The notes: generated by a model not told the origin, from the letters alone. A stretch of DNA of 64,000 nucleotides from Paenibacillus sp. An7 (GCF_009870785.1 NZ_WTWX01000015.1:1-64000), one strand, 5' to 3'; counted from the stretch's first letter, positions 15,604 through 26,007 are shown. Translations and numbers: made by a program.

Positions 15604-17142
15604 ATGTTTAACATGTTTAAAAAGGGAACGGCATTTATGTTATCGTTTATTCTGTTGCTTAGCTTGGTCACTATTCCATCAGCCTTGCCGGCTAGTGCAG
15701 AATCTGCTGAACGAGCAGGTTCATTACAGAATGAGCAGATCAGCAAAGTAACAACCACCTTTTATGGAGATACAACAAGTTCGAAGGGGTTTACATGGTA
15801 TACTTCTAAACAACTTACGGACAGTACCGTTCAAGTCATCAAGAAAACGGGGGCAGAGCCTGACTTTAACAAAGCCCTCACTTTTACAGGCACCTCTTGG
15901 GTATCAACCAATTCACAAGAAGAGCTTGTACATAAAGCGGAGGCTTCGGGACTTGAAGCAAATACGAGGTATTACTACCGGGTAGGTGACAAGAAGCAAG
16001 GAATATGGAGCAAGACGGGTACTTTCCAAACCGCTCCTCAAAGCGGTGCATTTACTTTTATTGATATCGCGGATACGCAAGCCAAAACAGAAGAAGAAGC
16101 CATTTTGTCATCAGAGACTCTTGAAAAAGCACTTCAAACCGTTACTGACGCTCAGTTTGTCGTTCACAACGGCGATATGGTAGACAAAGGAACAAAAGAA
16201 GAACAGTGGGACTGGCTCTTAGGTCATTCTCAAGATAGCTTGCTGCAGACGACCCTTGTTCCTTCTGCGGGGAATCATGAAGATGAGAACTATGCTTTTT
16301 ATGAACACTTCCATATTAACGAACCTGACGGCTCTGCTACAGAAACAGGAGCATATTACTCTTTTGATTACAGCAATACACATTTTATCGTACTGAACTC
16401 GAATGAGAATTCATCTAAGTATGCTAACTTTTCTGAAGAACAAGTGGATTGGTTAAAGAAGGATGCTGCAGTTGCAAAGAAAGCGGGAGCGAAGTGGATT
16501 ATTGTCAATATACATAAAGGTCCTTATACAACCTCTAACCATGCAACGGATGAGGATATTATGGGTGCTAATGGCGTACGTAACCAAATCGCTCCGCTCA
16601 TGGCAGAGCTTGATATTGATTTTGTTATGCAAGGGCATGATCATATCTATGCACGTACGAATCCGATCACTTCTGAAGGAAAAGCAACCTCTCCAGAGAA
16701 AATAACGGAAACCTTAAATGGTGAAACGATTGAATACAGTGTGAATCCAGACGGCAGTATCTACATGATTCCAGCGACAGCGGGACCGAAGGTCTATTAT
16801 AAAAATAAAAGCGAAGAACTCGGAGACAGTTACTATCGTCTTTTCGAAAAGGCTGAAGAACATCATGCGGCGATCTATGGACCCGACCCAGATAAAAATG
16901 ACAGACCAAAACGCAGCCAAGTACAGAATTTTGTCAGCATAAAGGTTGATGGAGATAGGCTTACTGCAGTCACCTATGAAATCGACCAAAATAAAAATGA
17001 AGCTAAGCCTTTCATAGTAGATCAATTCGGGATCATCAAGAAAGACTCGGCCGCAAGCACAGATCCAGTCGTATCTTTGAAAGACATCTCTGGTCACTGG
17101 GCAGAGATGTCTTTCAGTCTGGTGTCACTGCAGGATATATAA
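15604..17142 (+). CDS. Secreted metallophosphoesterase with SLH anchor, main part (frameshifted)
   Basis: The ATG at 15604 has AGAGGAG upstream and begins a Sec signal peptide ending ASA. A fibronectin/purple-acid-phosphatase N-domain follows (TTFYGDTTSSKGFTWYTS, YYYRVGD), then a calcineurin-like domain with NGDMVDKG, SAGNHEDE, NIHKGPY and QGHDHIYART as metal motifs. The frame then enters a first SLH repeat (DISGHWAE) and runs into an early stop at 17140. The remaining SLH repeats continue in another frame. Joined, the product is about 660 residues, a cell-surface phosphatase. A missing G near 17103 explains the break. Confidence 0.85.
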   Translation: MFNMFKKGTAFMLSFILLLSLVTIPSALPASAESAERAGSLQNEQISKVTTTFYGDTTSSKGFTWYTSKQLTDSTVQVIKKTGAEPDFNKALTFTGTSWVSTNSQEELVHKAEASGLEANTRYYYRVGDKKQGIWSKTGTFQTAPQSGAFTFIDIADTQAKTEEEAILSSETLEKALQTVTDAQFVVHNGDMVDKGTKEEQWDWLLGHSQDSLLQTTLVPSAGNHEDENYAFYEHFHINEPDGSATETGAYYSFDYSNTHFIVLNSNENSSKYANFSEEQVDWLKKDAAVAKKAGAKWIIVNIHKGPYTTSNHATDEDIMGANGVRNQIAPLMAELDIDFVMQGHDHIYARTNPITSEGKATSPEKITETLNGETIEYSVNPDGSIYMIPATAGPKVYYKNKSEELGDSYYRLFEKAEEHHAAIYGPDPDKNDRPKRSQVQNFVSIKVDGDRLTAVTYEIDQNKNEAKPFIVDQFGIIKKDSAASTDPVVSLKDISGHWAEMSFSLVSLQDI

Positions 17143-17594
17143 AAGGCTATCAAGATGAGACGTTTAAACCAAATGCGCACATCAATCGGGCTGAATTTAT
17201 TGCGATGCTAGGCCGTGCTTTACAAATGAAGGAAACAACAAGTTCAATTTCCTTTACGGATGCAAAGCAGATACCTTCTTGGGCCTCCTCCTATATCTCT
17301 CAAGCTGTAGAAGCAGGGATTGTAAGCGGGTATACTGACGGTACATTTAGACCAGGTAAACAACTGAATCGTTCAGAAGTAACGACATGGATGGTTCGCG
17401 CAGCAGGGCTGACGGTAAATAACAAAGCCTCCCTCTCCTTCACGGATAAAGATTCTGTTCCCGCATGGGCAGTTCCGTATGTTACAGCAGGTGTTAAAGC
17501 AGGACTTATAAGCGGTGTGGAACATAATCGGTTTGCTCCTAAGCAATTAACCACCCGCGCAGAAGCTGCCGTGTTTATTGCGAAGCTGTTATAG
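17102..17594 (+). pseudogene. SLH-domain tail of the phosphatase in a shifted frame
   Basis: From about 17102 the shifted frame reads DVFQSGVTAGYIKGYQDETFKPNAHINRAEF and continues with two further SLH repeats (FTDAKQIPSWASSYISQAVEAG, FTDKDSVPAWAVPYVTAGVKAG) to the stop at 17594. The first half of SLH repeat 1 lies in the upstream frame, so both parts belonged to one gene. SLH repeats bind pyruvylated secondary cell-wall polymer and hold enzymes at the surface. Without them the phosphatase would be released. Confidence 0.8.
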
Positions 17595-17652
17595 GTAATG
17601 AATTAACGTTATTGTGATATGGGTCATCCTTTGTTACTAGGCTAAATCAAAA

Positions 17653-17695
17653 AGAAAACCTCTTTCTCAAGTATGATTAGAGAAAGAGGTTTTCT
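17653..17695. terminator. Intrinsic terminator between convergent genes
   Basis: AGAAAACCTCTTTCTC (17653-17668) pairs perfectly with GAGAAAGAGGTTTTCT (17680-17695). T-rich tails on both sides suggest bidirectional use. Confidence 0.8.
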
Positions 17696-17783
17696 GTTAT
17701 TTCTGCAGATCTTTTTTCTTCGAATCATCAAATCTATCTTACTGACTGATCATAAAGCACCGCTTGGGTTCAAAACGCTCCGC

Positions 17784-19253
17784 CTAATCTGTTCCTTTCG
17801 CTGTATCTGCGTCTGCATCTTTGAGTAGTGACTCATCTGTCGTAGCTACACAAAAGGCTCCATCATCATAGGAGACAGCTCCTTCAATGACAACGGTAAC
17901 GGCAGCTCCTCTTGGCGCAGCCCCTGGCAGACGGAAATCAGCAACGCTGATCGGGGCGATCTCTGTCTGAACCGGAAGTTCAAGCTGTGGTACCCATTCA
18001 TAAGGGACCCGGTAAGCACGGTAGACCATGTTAGCATTTCGTTTATTTTTATAAGGAGAAATATATTCCCATACTAGTTCATGATCTCTTGTTACCTCAA
18101 ATATTCGTCCATCTGCTCCCTCTGTAATCAGCGTATTTCCATTTGGCAAACGCTGCGCAGAGCTGATATACGGACTATAGAATCGGTACGAATCCAGCGG
18201 AGCAACAAATCCTGCTTCTGTAGGCGTGTATTGCCATTCGATCTCAAGAGTAACAGGATTAATCTCAAGGACGCGTGAGTAATCACGGCGAGCTACTTTT
18301 AAACCATCAGAAGATACTGTACCAGGCCGGCCATAACCACCCCATCCGCCATTATCAAAGATAAGGATGTTTCCTTCTCCAGGAAGACCTTTGGGTACAA
18401 GATGAGCATGATGTTGACCGATAATCCAGCCTATATGCTTCGTTTCTTCCGTATCATAGTTTGGACCGAGCTGCCAGACGATTTTTCCAGATGTTTTATC
18501 AATAATGGCAATAATATTCGACTCTCTAGCATCCCATATGATGTTATCTGGATGGAAACGCTGGTCACCCGCATCATAATGTTTGTTAGGTCCAAGAATC
18601 GAGATGGAGTTAATATGCATCCAGTCCCCCGCATGTTCACCAAATCCCCGAGTATTGGGATCTTTATAAATCGCTTGTTTTGATTCCTCATCAAATCCAA
18701 GTTCATCGAAATGATCACTAACAGACCATTCCCACACGATATTGCCTTCATAATCGACTTCAATAATGGTATCATCCAGCAGTTCGATATCCGATATTTC
18801 AGGGCGGTTCACATTTTTATGGGCCAAAATGAGAGTGTTACCCGATTCAATCTTCGGCTCCTGATTAGGTGCATAGTATCCTACAGAACTTCCTTCACGC
18901 TGATAATCATGATGCTGACGAGCCATCCATTGCCCGCTGTGTCCAGGATCTTCAATCCACTCATAATGGTCGAATTTCCATACTACATTACCGTCCCAAT
19001 CCACTTGTACCAAATTGGCTTCATCCTGAAATCCATACTTTGGATCTCGCTCTGCAGTGCTTCCCAGCACATAACCGCCCGGGAACAGTTTATTCGGGAA
19101 ACCCCTAAGCCCTTTCCATAAGCGCACTTCTCTCCCATTCATATCAATGAGCAGAGCACCCGTATCTGCAGCTTGGAAGATCGTGTAACCACTCCATGCT
19201 TTATTAGGTAAATAAACGGTGGTTCCTGTCGGGTAAATTGTAGGGTGTCCCAT
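17784..19253 (-). CDS. Arylsulfotransferase (ASST) family protein
   Basis: A 489-residue beta-propeller-type protein with repeated blades such as NLVQVDWDGNVVWKFDHYEW, IIEVDYEGNIVWEWSVSDHF and LEINPVTLEIEWQYTP. It also has the conserved HHDYQREG, WMHINSISILGPN and HHAHLVPKGLPGEGNILIFDNG segments of arylsulfate sulfotransferases. No signal peptide is visible, whereas many family members are exported, so it is probably cytoplasmic here. The acceptor and donor are unknown. GAGGAG precedes the ATG at 19253. It is monocistronic. Confidence 0.8.
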   Translation of the reverse strand: MGHPTIYPTGTTVYLPNKAWSGYTIFQAADTGALLIDMNGREVRLWKGLRGFPNKLFPGGYVLGSTAERDPKYGFQDEANLVQVDWDGNVVWKFDHYEWIEDPGHSGQWMARQHHDYQREGSSVGYYAPNQEPKIESGNTLILAHKNVNRPEISDIELLDDTIIEVDYEGNIVWEWSVSDHFDELGFDEESKQAIYKDPNTRGFGEHAGDWMHINSISILGPNKHYDAGDQRFHPDNIIWDARESNIIAIIDKTSGKIVWQLGPNYDTEETKHIGWIIGQHHAHLVPKGLPGEGNILIFDNGGWGGYGRPGTVSSDGLKVARRDYSRVLEINPVTLEIEWQYTPTEAGFVAPLDSYRFYSPYISSAQRLPNGNTLITEGADGRIFEVTRDHELVWEYISPYKNKRNANMVYRAYRVPYEWVPQLELPVQTEIAPISVADFRLPGAAPRGAAVTVVIEGAVSYDDGAFCVATTDESLLKDADADTAKGTD

Positions 19254-19307
19254 GTATCTATCTCCTCTCGGTTCTATGTATCAGCGTATTTAAGCTCTGC
19301 AGATATA

Positions 19308-19360
19308 CAAAAAGGCTCTAGGCTTCTCTAATCATAAGAAAAGAGAAACTTAGAGCCTTC
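19308..19360 (-). terminator. Intrinsic terminator of the pyruvate oxidase gene
   Basis: On the minus strand AAGGCTCTAAG and CTTAGAGCC-type arms form a long imperfect stem followed by TTTTTG. Confidence 0.7.
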
Positions 19361-19457
19361 GGTTGTCCAATCGGCTTAGCTATTGAGAATAGATTAAACC
19401 AATTATTCCTAGTAGTCAAGTATGTTTTTAAAACTGTCCACCCTAATATCTTATCAA

Positions 19458-21185
19458 TTATCTTAATAGGTTACTTTTTGCGAGATCAATGATTTTATTG
19501 CCTTCTCCGTTCAGTAACGCTTTGGCAGCCCATATCGTAAAACCTTCCGCTTGCTGCAGGCTAATCTTCGGGGGCATAGACAGTTCTTGACGATTCACTG
19601 CCACATCTACAATAACAGGACCATTATGCATAAAAGCTTGTTCTAAAGCCGCTGGAAGATCTTCTGGCTTATCGACTCTGATTCCTACAATTCCGAGACC
19701 ATTTGCTACAGCTGCAAAGTTCGGATTAGATAGGTCTGTCCCCGTTTCTAAGTATCCCGCTGCTTTCATCTCCAGTTCCACAAAACCAAGCGCATCATTG
19801 TTATACACAATGACTTTGATAGGAAGCTGATGCTGTTTTAGCGTGAGTAAATCCCCAAGCAGCATCGAAAGCCCGCCATCCCCCGAGAGTGAAATCACTT
19901 GGCGACCCGGAGCAGCCACCTGTGCACCAATCGCTTGCGGCAAGGCATTTGCCATTGTTCCATGAATAAACGAACCTAATAAACGGCGCTCGCCATGCAG
20001 CTCTAAATAACGAGAAGCCCAAACGGTAGGCGTTCCTACATCACAAGTGAATATCGCATCATCAGAAGCCATTTCATTGATGAGACGAGTTACATACTGA
20101 GGATGGATGGGCGTATGTCCCGGTTTAAACTCAGCATATCCGTCGAGCTCTTTCCGATCTTTTACATAATTTTCTACAGACTTCTCGAGATGTTTGGTAT
20201 CTTCTTTTATCGTGAGATAAGGCTGAAGTTTCTGCAGCGTATCCTTTACCGTTCCGCATAATCCGTACGTAAGCGGGGTGCGTCTTCCCAGATGAGATGC
20301 CTCGATATCCACTTGGAGTATCGCTGCATTTTCGGGATAAAACTGCCGATAAGGGAAGTCGGTGCCAAGCATGAACAGGACATCGCAGTCCATTACTGCT
20401 TTATAACCAGAAGAATACCCAATAAGCCCGGTCAGACCGACGAAATATGGATTATTATCTTCTAGGTACTCCTTACCGCGCAAAGCCGTTACCATCGGGG
20501 ATTTCAAAATACTACAAAGCTCCATGAGCTCTTCGTGAGCATCCTTCGCCCCTGCACCGCAAAGTAAAGTTACCTTTTTCCCTGCATTTAAATAGCCGGC
20601 TAGAGCCATAAGTTCCTCTTCAGAAGGATGGATGACCGGTTTCGTATAATACGAAATTTGATCGGGTACCTCATCTTCTCCTGCTTCAAGGGCCGCGATA
20701 TCTCCGGGCAGAATAACAACTGATACCGTGGAATTCGCAACCGCCGTCTGAATCGCCATCGAAATCGTTCGAGGCATTTGTTTCTTTGTCATAATGACTT
20801 CGCAGAATTCACTGCATTCCTGGAAGATCTGCTCCGGATGAGTCTCTTGAAAATATCCGCTGCCGATCTCATCACTTGGTATTTGAGCAGCCAAAGCCAG
20901 TACGGGAACACGATTGCGGTAACAATCATAGAGTCCATTAATAAGATGGAGATTCCCAGGTCCGCTGCTCCCTGCGCATACAGCAATACTTCCTTCTAGT
21001 TCCGCATCCGCCCCTGCCGCAAAAGCAGCTACTTCTTCATGCCGAACATGGATCCACTCGATTTTTCCTGATCTTCGAACAGAGTCGAGTACCGCATTCA
21101 AAGAATCGCCAACGATTCCATAAATCCGTTTCACTCCTGCATTGATAAGAGAATCTACTACCGCATCTGCAATTGTCTTTTTCAT
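19458..21185 (-). CDS. ydaP: Thiamine-diphosphate-dependent pyruvate oxidase (YdaP/PoxB-like)
   Basis: At 575 residues it matches the length of PoxB and YdaP. The N-terminal PYR domain contains GIVGDSLNAVLD and the catalytic Glu region HVRHEEVAAFAAGA. The C-terminal PP domain has the ThDP motif GDGGLSMLLGDLLTL through VIVYNND, and a middle FAD-type domain carries GCDVLFMLGTDFPYRQF-like sequence. It probably oxidises pyruvate to acetate and CO2 near the membrane. The E. coli-type C-terminal lipid-binding helix is not obvious. GATGAGG precedes the ATG, and B. subtilis YdaP is a general-stress protein. Confidence 0.88.
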   Translation of the reverse strand: MKKTIADAVVDSLINAGVKRIYGIVGDSLNAVLDSVRRSGKIEWIHVRHEEVAAFAAGADAELEGSIAVCAGSSGPGNLHLINGLYDCYRNRVPVLALAAQIPSDEIGSGYFQETHPEQIFQECSEFCEVIMTKKQMPRTISMAIQTAVANSTVSVVILPGDIAALEAGEDEVPDQISYYTKPVIHPSEEELMALAGYLNAGKKVTLLCGAGAKDAHEELMELCSILKSPMVTALRGKEYLEDNNPYFVGLTGLIGYSSGYKAVMDCDVLFMLGTDFPYRQFYPENAAILQVDIEASHLGRRTPLTYGLCGTVKDTLQKLQPYLTIKEDTKHLEKSVENYVKDRKELDGYAEFKPGHTPIHPQYVTRLINEMASDDAIFTCDVGTPTVWASRYLELHGERRLLGSFIHGTMANALPQAIGAQVAAPGRQVISLSGDGGLSMLLGDLLTLKQHQLPIKVIVYNNDALGFVELEMKAAGYLETGTDLSNPNFAAVANGLGIVGIRVDKPEDLPAALEQAFMHNGPVIVDVAVNRQELSMPPKISLQQAEGFTIWAAKALLNGEGNKIIDLAKSNLLR

Positions 21186-21351
21186 GTATCCTCATCCTTT
21201 TCTAGTATATTCTTGAGGCTAACAGGAATCTGAGCCCGATCTTGCATCTGATACTCTTTACCCTTCTAGATAAGAACAGTAACGCTTTTTCGTAAAAGCT
21301 CCTTATTTCTATATGTAAACTCATTCATAATGTTAGATTAAAACACACTAA

Positions 21352-21378
21352 AACAAAAAAAGAATGCCTTTTGGCATC
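21352..21378 (-). terminator. Intrinsic terminator
   Basis: On the minus strand GATGCC pairs with GGCATT around AAAA and is followed by a T7 run. It ends the membrane-protein gene at 21405. Confidence 0.75.
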
Positions 21379-21404
21379 CTCCTACATTGTCATCCCATTT
21401 TTAA

Positions 21405-21950
21405 CTAATTAGTTGTATTACTCTCCTTTTCAACGCGGGGCCACAGCGTATAACTTGCACTGATTAATAGATCGATAATAAGAATAATAGACCAAGTCTT
21501 GATCGTTTCTCGGAAAGGTTCCGTATTCACCTCATTATTAATCCAGATCATCATACCGTATAGCAGCGAGCAGCCGATCATCCACGACACTAAATGGGCG
21601 GCAAAGCCACGGATTTCTTCTCTCGCATGTTCTCTTCCATACTTCTTCTGTGGTTTTGGTCCTTTGGCAAACCAATACATAAACCTCTGATCCATCCATC
21701 TAATCATGCGATGTCCAAGCCCGATCGACACTCCAATATATACAGCAGCTAGTGCATGAGCTGTCGTTGCCGGCGCTCCATTTTGAAGACTAATTACCGT
21801 AGCAACAAGCAGAGCAAGATCAATGACCGGAGTGCAGAAGAGAAGTATATTCCCGAGTCTTTTCTTCTGTAATACATACCTGCAGCTTAGACCGCCCAGT
21901 ACAAATATCCAAAATCCAATTTCACAAGCAATGATAAAGGTTATGATCAT
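21405..21950 (-). CDS. Membrane protein of unknown function
   Basis: Start taken at ATG 21950, where GGAAGG lies about 10 bases upstream, giving 181 residues. Five hydrophobic segments are visible: IITFIIACEIGFWIFVL near the start, NILLFCTPVIDLALLVATVI, HALAAVYIGVSIGLG, a central LVSWMIGCSLLYGMMIW, and a C-terminal WSIILIIDLLISASYTLW. A basic cytoplasmic loop (GPKPQKKYGREHAREE) lies between the third and fourth. I do not recognise a named family. It is divergent from the YqcI/YcgG gene, with about 95 bases between them. Confidence 0.7.
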   Translation of the reverse strand: MIITFIIACEIGFWIFVLGGLSCRYVLQKKRLGNILLFCTPVIDLALLVATVISLQNGAPATTAHALAAVYIGVSIGLGHRMIRWMDQRFMYWFAKGPKPQKKYGREHAREEIRGFAAHLVSWMIGCSLLYGMMIWINNEVNTEPFRETIKTWSIILIIDLLISASYTLWPRVEKESNTTN

Positions 21951-22044
21951 GTATTCATTCCTTCCATGGTTAGAACTAAAAAGATAGGACATACACACAT
22001 AATGACCTTCCTTAATACGTTAGCAACAAAGGAGGAAGTCATAC

Positions 22045-22794
22045 ATGCTCTTGTTTGAGAAGGAAAAACTAAGCACTTCGTCACTAGGGAAATGGCAGCA
22101 AGATGCCTTTCAACTTTTCGAATCGAAAATGACAGATAAGACACATAAGTTTCCTTGTATACCTGCTACGATAGGATTTAAACTGAATCACTTTAGGTAT
22201 GGTTTCCTTAGTGATCCAAGGTCCGATCAGGCAGCGGATGAGCTTGCTGAACTGCTGAATATATATGGTGAGCAGTCTCAAGCATTTGGTAAGTACACTT
22301 CATTAATCGCTTTTTTTGAAACTCCGCGGGACATACAAAAGAACTACCAGGTCTCTGATTATCGTCAATTGTTCTGGGACGTTCTAAGTAAAGTTAGCAG
22401 CAGGGATCAAGAAGAATGGCCCTCTCATATCCCAACCGATCCGCACCATCATGTATGGGAATATTGTTATGCGGGTGAGCAGTATTTTATGTACTGCGCA
22501 ACCCCGGCACACGATCGCAGACAAAGCCGTTATTTCCCGTATTTTATATATGCGATAACGCCGCGCTGGGTACTTACTGAGTTTAATTCCAATACCCAAG
22601 CATCTGCACAGCTCAAAACAAAAATCAGAGAACGAATTGAAGCTTATGACGAGGTAGGCATTCATCCCGATCTCCAATCTTACGGAAGTCAGGATAACTA
22701 TGAATGGAAGCAGTATTTCCTGAACGATGATAATACTTCGACAACAGAGTCCAAGTGTCCTTTTGCTCATCTTCATCTTAAAAAACAAAGCTAA
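22045..22794 (+). CDS. YqcI/YcgG family protein
   Basis: The 249-residue protein contains the family landmarks KFPCIPATIGFKLNHFRYGF near the start, TSLIAFFETP, DPHHHVWEYCYAGEQYFMYCATPAH in the middle, and a C-terminal CPFAHLH. The Cys and His residues suggest a metal or haem site, but no activity has been established for the family as far as I know. AAAGGAGG precedes the ATG. It stands alone. Confidence 0.85.
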   Translation: MLLFEKEKLSTSSLGKWQQDAFQLFESKMTDKTHKFPCIPATIGFKLNHFRYGFLSDPRSDQAADELAELLNIYGEQSQAFGKYTSLIAFFETPRDIQKNYQVSDYRQLFWDVLSKVSSRDQEEWPSHIPTDPHHHVWEYCYAGEQYFMYCATPAHDRRQSRYFPYFIYAITPRWVLTEFNSNTQASAQLKTKIRERIEAYDEVGIHPDLQSYGSQDNYEWKQYFLNDDNTSTTESKCPFAHLHLKKQS

Positions 22795-22842
22795 TATATC
22801 CTGTAGAGCTAATTGAGCAAAAGGAACCTACCCCAAGTTGAC

Positions 22843-22877
22843 GTAAAAAAGACTGCTCAATGAGGTTGAGCAGTCTT
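22843..22877 (-). terminator. Intrinsic terminator of alkC
   Basis: AAGACTGCTCAA (22849-22860) pairs perfectly with TTGAGCAGTCTT (22866-22877). The T run is on the minus-strand side. Confidence 0.85.
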
Positions 22878-22894
22878 GGTCGTAGGTTATAATT

Positions 22895-24022
22895 TCAAAT
22901 AAATTCACCTATGGAGATAGGAGGCTTCAAATCAATTTCCGTAAATGCGGATTCCCGTCCATTAATAAGAAGTGCGATTCGGTGAACCCCTGCATAATGT
23001 TTGCGGGTTGTTAGATCAGCCCAGCGATGTTTTCTAGATCCGCTGAGATGTGTTCCTCCCGCTACTGTTTTATCAGACAATAAAAACTTCTTACGTGAAA
23101 CTTGTCCGCTGGACTTTACAAAATCAATACCATACTCAATACGCAGCCGCGCAGGATTGCCTTCCCTTACAATTAGGTTATAACTAAGATCACAGCTTTC
23201 TCCAATGTGCAAGGCAGCTGGACTCGCCGTAATCTCTGCCTCAGTTACTAATGCTGTCCCTTCCGCTGATTCAGCATATCCGAAGAGAGCCATCACCTCG
23301 GGTTCTGCTTTACGTATCAGTGTTCTGCAGCCGTGTCTTACAATCCAGTCCGTATAGGGGTCTTGCCCCATCCATCTACGCGCTGTTTCTATAACGATAT
23401 TCGGATGATCCTTGGCTATATCATTTAAGTTATTGGCAACACTCTTGCGTACATATAGAGAAGGATCTGCCTTTAATTGTTCCAAAATGGGGAGAATCGG
23501 AGCTGGATATTGTTTAAACAAGGTGAGGGCCTGCCCCCAAGGAAGTCTAGGTCTACAGCCTTCACTGGCTAAACGCCGTACATGATCAATCGGATGTAGA
23601 GACCATTTCATCATTTGTTCCATCATCTTCTCCGGATGGCGGATAATGAATGGCCTTACTGCAAACTCCGCAGAGGAGTGCTGGGTGAATTTCTCTAACG
23701 CCTGCATGGATAGGTCCCAGTGCTGTTCCTCTTGGCCAAAGACCTCCACAAAGTCCGGCATGATTAGATATGGAAAACCGGAGCAAGATTCGCTCACGGT
23801 AAATAAGATCTGGATTGCATCCTCATAACGTTCAGGTAAAAAGGTCCCCATCGCAATCGTGATTGTACGGATCCGTTCTTTTAAAGCTTTCGCTTCAAAG
23901 CTCTCATCCATCACTTGCTGAATGAAGGAATCTACTTGAAAAGGAGGATAGACAGCCGATATTTTTCGTCCTAACTGAAGTAAAAAAGCTTCATTATATA
24001 CATTTTTAAGCGGCTCTGCCAC
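22895..24022 (-). CDS. alkC: DNA alkylation repair glycosylase AlkC
   Basis: The 375-residue protein consists of HEAT-like repeats ending in the AlkC hallmark YVRKSVANNLNDIAKDHP, followed by a TDWIVRHGCRTLIRK repeat. A C-terminal Ig-like domain (about 270-375) is present, as found in the AlkC subfamily and not in AlkD. AlkC removes 3-methyladenine and similar cationic bases from DNA. The start is GTG 24022 with AAGGAAG 7 bases upstream. It is monocistronic, and no SOS or Ada box is visible in front of it. Confidence 0.88.
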   Translation of the reverse strand: MAEPLKNVYNEAFLLQLGRKISAVYPPFQVDSFIQQVMDESFEAKALKERIRTITIAMGTFLPERYEDAIQILFTVSESCSGFPYLIMPDFVEVFGQEEQHWDLSMQALEKFTQHSSAEFAVRPFIIRHPEKMMEQMMKWSLHPIDHVRRLASEGCRPRLPWGQALTLFKQYPAPILPILEQLKADPSLYVRKSVANNLNDIAKDHPNIVIETARRWMGQDPYTDWIVRHGCRTLIRKAEPEVMALFGYAESAEGTALVTEAEITASPAALHIGESCDLSYNLIVREGNPARLRIEYGIDFVKSSGQVSRKKFLLSDKTVAGGTHLSGSRKHRWADLTTRKHYAGVHRIALLINGRESAFTEIDLKPPISIGEFI

Positions 24023-24182
24023 GGTAACACTTCCTTATAATATTAATGATGCGGATCATACGGTAGACCTTTTCAGATCCCATGCTATCACATTATACGT
24101 GAAGAATGCTTCTTGCCAAAGTCCTAATCTGATGAGAAGAAGATCGAACAGTTCTGGCCCTGCATTGAGAACGTTCCCCACA

Positions 24183-24226
24183 TAAAAAAAAGCAGCCCCC
24201 GGATAAACACCGAGAAACTGCTTTTT
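24183..24226 (-). terminator. Intrinsic terminator of the cysJI operon
   Basis: On the minus strand AAAAGCAG pairs with CTGCTTTT at the base of a hairpin, followed by a long T run. Confidence 0.7.
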
Positions 24227-24245
24227 ATCGAATTAGTGCTAAATG

Positions 24246-25970
24246 CTAGGCATGGAATTGCTGACCATCATATACCGCATCTACATATTCCGCACGGATC
24301 ACAAAATCACCAAAATGTTCACCATCGTAACGTTCTACAGCATATCTTGCAATGATCGGCTCAAGAGATTCCAAAATCTCGGTTTCGCCGATGTTTTCCT
24401 TATAAAGCTTGTTTAGACGTGATCCGTTATGGGCTCCGCCTAAATACATATTGTACTTACCAGGGCCTTTTCCAATAAACGAAAGCTCTGCGAGCATCGG
24501 ACGAGCACATCCATTAGGACAGCCGGTCATCCGAATCACAATCTCTTTATCACGAAGGCCATTGCGCTCGAGCATAGGCTCAATTTTATCCATTAAGGAA
24601 GGTAAATAACGTTCAGATTCAGCCATAGCCAGTCCGCAGGTAGGAAGTGCAACACAAGCCATCGAGCTTCTGCGAAGAGCAGAATAATGAAGTCCGTCTG
24701 TGAGCTTGTATTCCTGAATCAATTTTTCAATCTTCTTCTTACTCTTGTTCCCTACATTCCCAATGATCAGGTTTTGATTCGCTGTTAAGCGGAAGTCACC
24801 TTTGTGAATCTTGGCAATTTCGCGAAGTCCTGTCATGAGCGGATAATCCTCAAGATCTACGATACGTCCATTCTGGATAAACAGCGTAAAGTGCCACTTT
24901 CCATTGCTCCCTTGAATCCAGCCGTAACGATCGCCGTTATGATCAAATTCGAAAGGTCTTGCTTCTTGAAGAGAATAACCCAGTCGTGCAGTTAATTCAT
25001 TCTTCAGCCAGTCTATACCACGATCATCAATCGTATATTTAAAACGGGCATGTTTCCGAACGGCACGATCTCCGTAGTCCCGCTGAATGGTTACAATCTT
25101 TTCAGCAATATCAACCATTTGCTCCGGCGTGCAAAAACCAATGACCTTCCCCACTTGCGGATACGTCTTTGTATCCCCGTGGGACATTCCCATCCCGCCG
25201 CCGACAGAGACATTAAATCCCTTCAGTTTGCCATCTTCTACAATGGCGATCAGTCCTAAATCTTGTGAAAATACATCGACATCATTTGATGGAGGAACTG
25301 CTATCCCGATCTTAAACTTACGCGGTAAGTATACTGCTCCATAGATCGGTTCTTGTTCCCATTCGTTGTCACGGCTGTCGATAATCTTCTCTTCATCGAG
25401 CCAAATTTCGTGGTAAGCACGCGTTTTGGGATCAAGATGCTCACTTACTTTGCGAGCCCACTCGTATACTTCTTCGTGAACTTCAGACTGGTAAGGGTTC
25501 GGATTACACATCACATTCCGGTTTACATCCCCGCAGGCTGCCAAGGTGCTGAGCAGTGCATCATTTACTTCACGAATGGTATTCTTCAGATTCCACTTCA
25601 GTACACCATGCAGCTGAAAAGACTGACGAGTAGTTAATCGAATTGTGTCATTACCATACTTATGAGAGATACGGTCCATCATCAGCCATTGTTCCGGTGT
25701 GACCACTCCGCCAGAGGCGCGAACACGAAGCATGAACTGATAAGCCGGCTCAAGCTTTTGTTTGGCACGCTCATTACGCAAGTCACGATCATCCTGCATG
25801 TAACTTCCGTGGTGTTTCATTAACCGGTTATCATCTTCCGGAATGGAACCGGTGATTGGATCTTGTAAAGTCTGGACAAGACTTCCTCTTAAAAAATCAC
25901 TGCGGCGTTTAATATCCTCTACATCACTGTGAGGCGCATTCTGAGGTGGATAAAGTTCATTTATAGCCAT
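24246..25970 (-). CDS. cysI: Assimilatory sulfite reductase (NADPH) hemoprotein beta subunit
   Basis: The start is taken at ATG 25970 with GAGGAG upstream, giving 574 residues. The two ferredoxin-like/haem domains are complete: [15 protein letters not shown] and [14 protein letters not shown] in the first half, and the siroheme/4Fe-4S ligands [16 protein letters not shown] and [14 protein letters not shown] in the second. It reduces sulfite to sulfide with six electrons supplied by CysJ. Its start lies about 37 bases after the end of cysJ in the same operon, and a terminator follows. Confidence 0.95.
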   Translation of the reverse strand: MAINELYPPQNAPHSDVEDIKRRSDFLRGSLVQTLQDPITGSIPEDDNRLMKHHGSYMQDDRDLRNERAKQKLEPAYQFMLRVRASGGVVTPEQWLMMDRISHKYGNDTIRLTTRQSFQLHGVLKWNLKNTIREVNDALLSTLAACGDVNRNVMCNPNPYQSEVHEEVYEWARKVSEHLDPKTRAYHEIWLDEEKIIDSRDNEWEQEPIYGAVYLPRKFKIGIAVPPSNDVDVFSQDLGLIAIVEDGKLKGFNVSVGGGMGMSHGDTKTYPQVGKVIGFCTPEQMVDIAEKIVTIQRDYGDRAVRKHARFKYTIDDRGIDWLKNELTARLGYSLQEARPFEFDHNGDRYGWIQGSNGKWHFTLFIQNGRIVDLEDYPLMTGLREIAKIHKGDFRLTANQNLIIGNVGNKSKKKIEKLIQEYKLTDGLHYSALRRSSMACVALPTCGLAMAESERYLPSLMDKIEPMLERNGLRDKEIVIRMTGCPNGCARPMLAELSFIGKGPGKYNMYLGGAHNGSRLNKLYKENIGETEILESLEPIIARYAVERYDGEHFGDFVIRAEYVDAVYDGQQFHA

Positions 25971-26007
25971 GCTGGAATCTCCTCTCGTATCTATAAAAGC
26001 CGTCGGC

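Noticed and set aside
18431-18775. 114-codon frame within the arylsulfotransferase gene, same strand
   Set aside because: Out-of-frame shadow of a gene with continuous propeller-blade repeats.
21310-21320. ATATGTAAACT as a possible further dif-like site
   Set aside because: Only one arm matches; neither an inverted copy nor a XerC-type half lies at the right distance.
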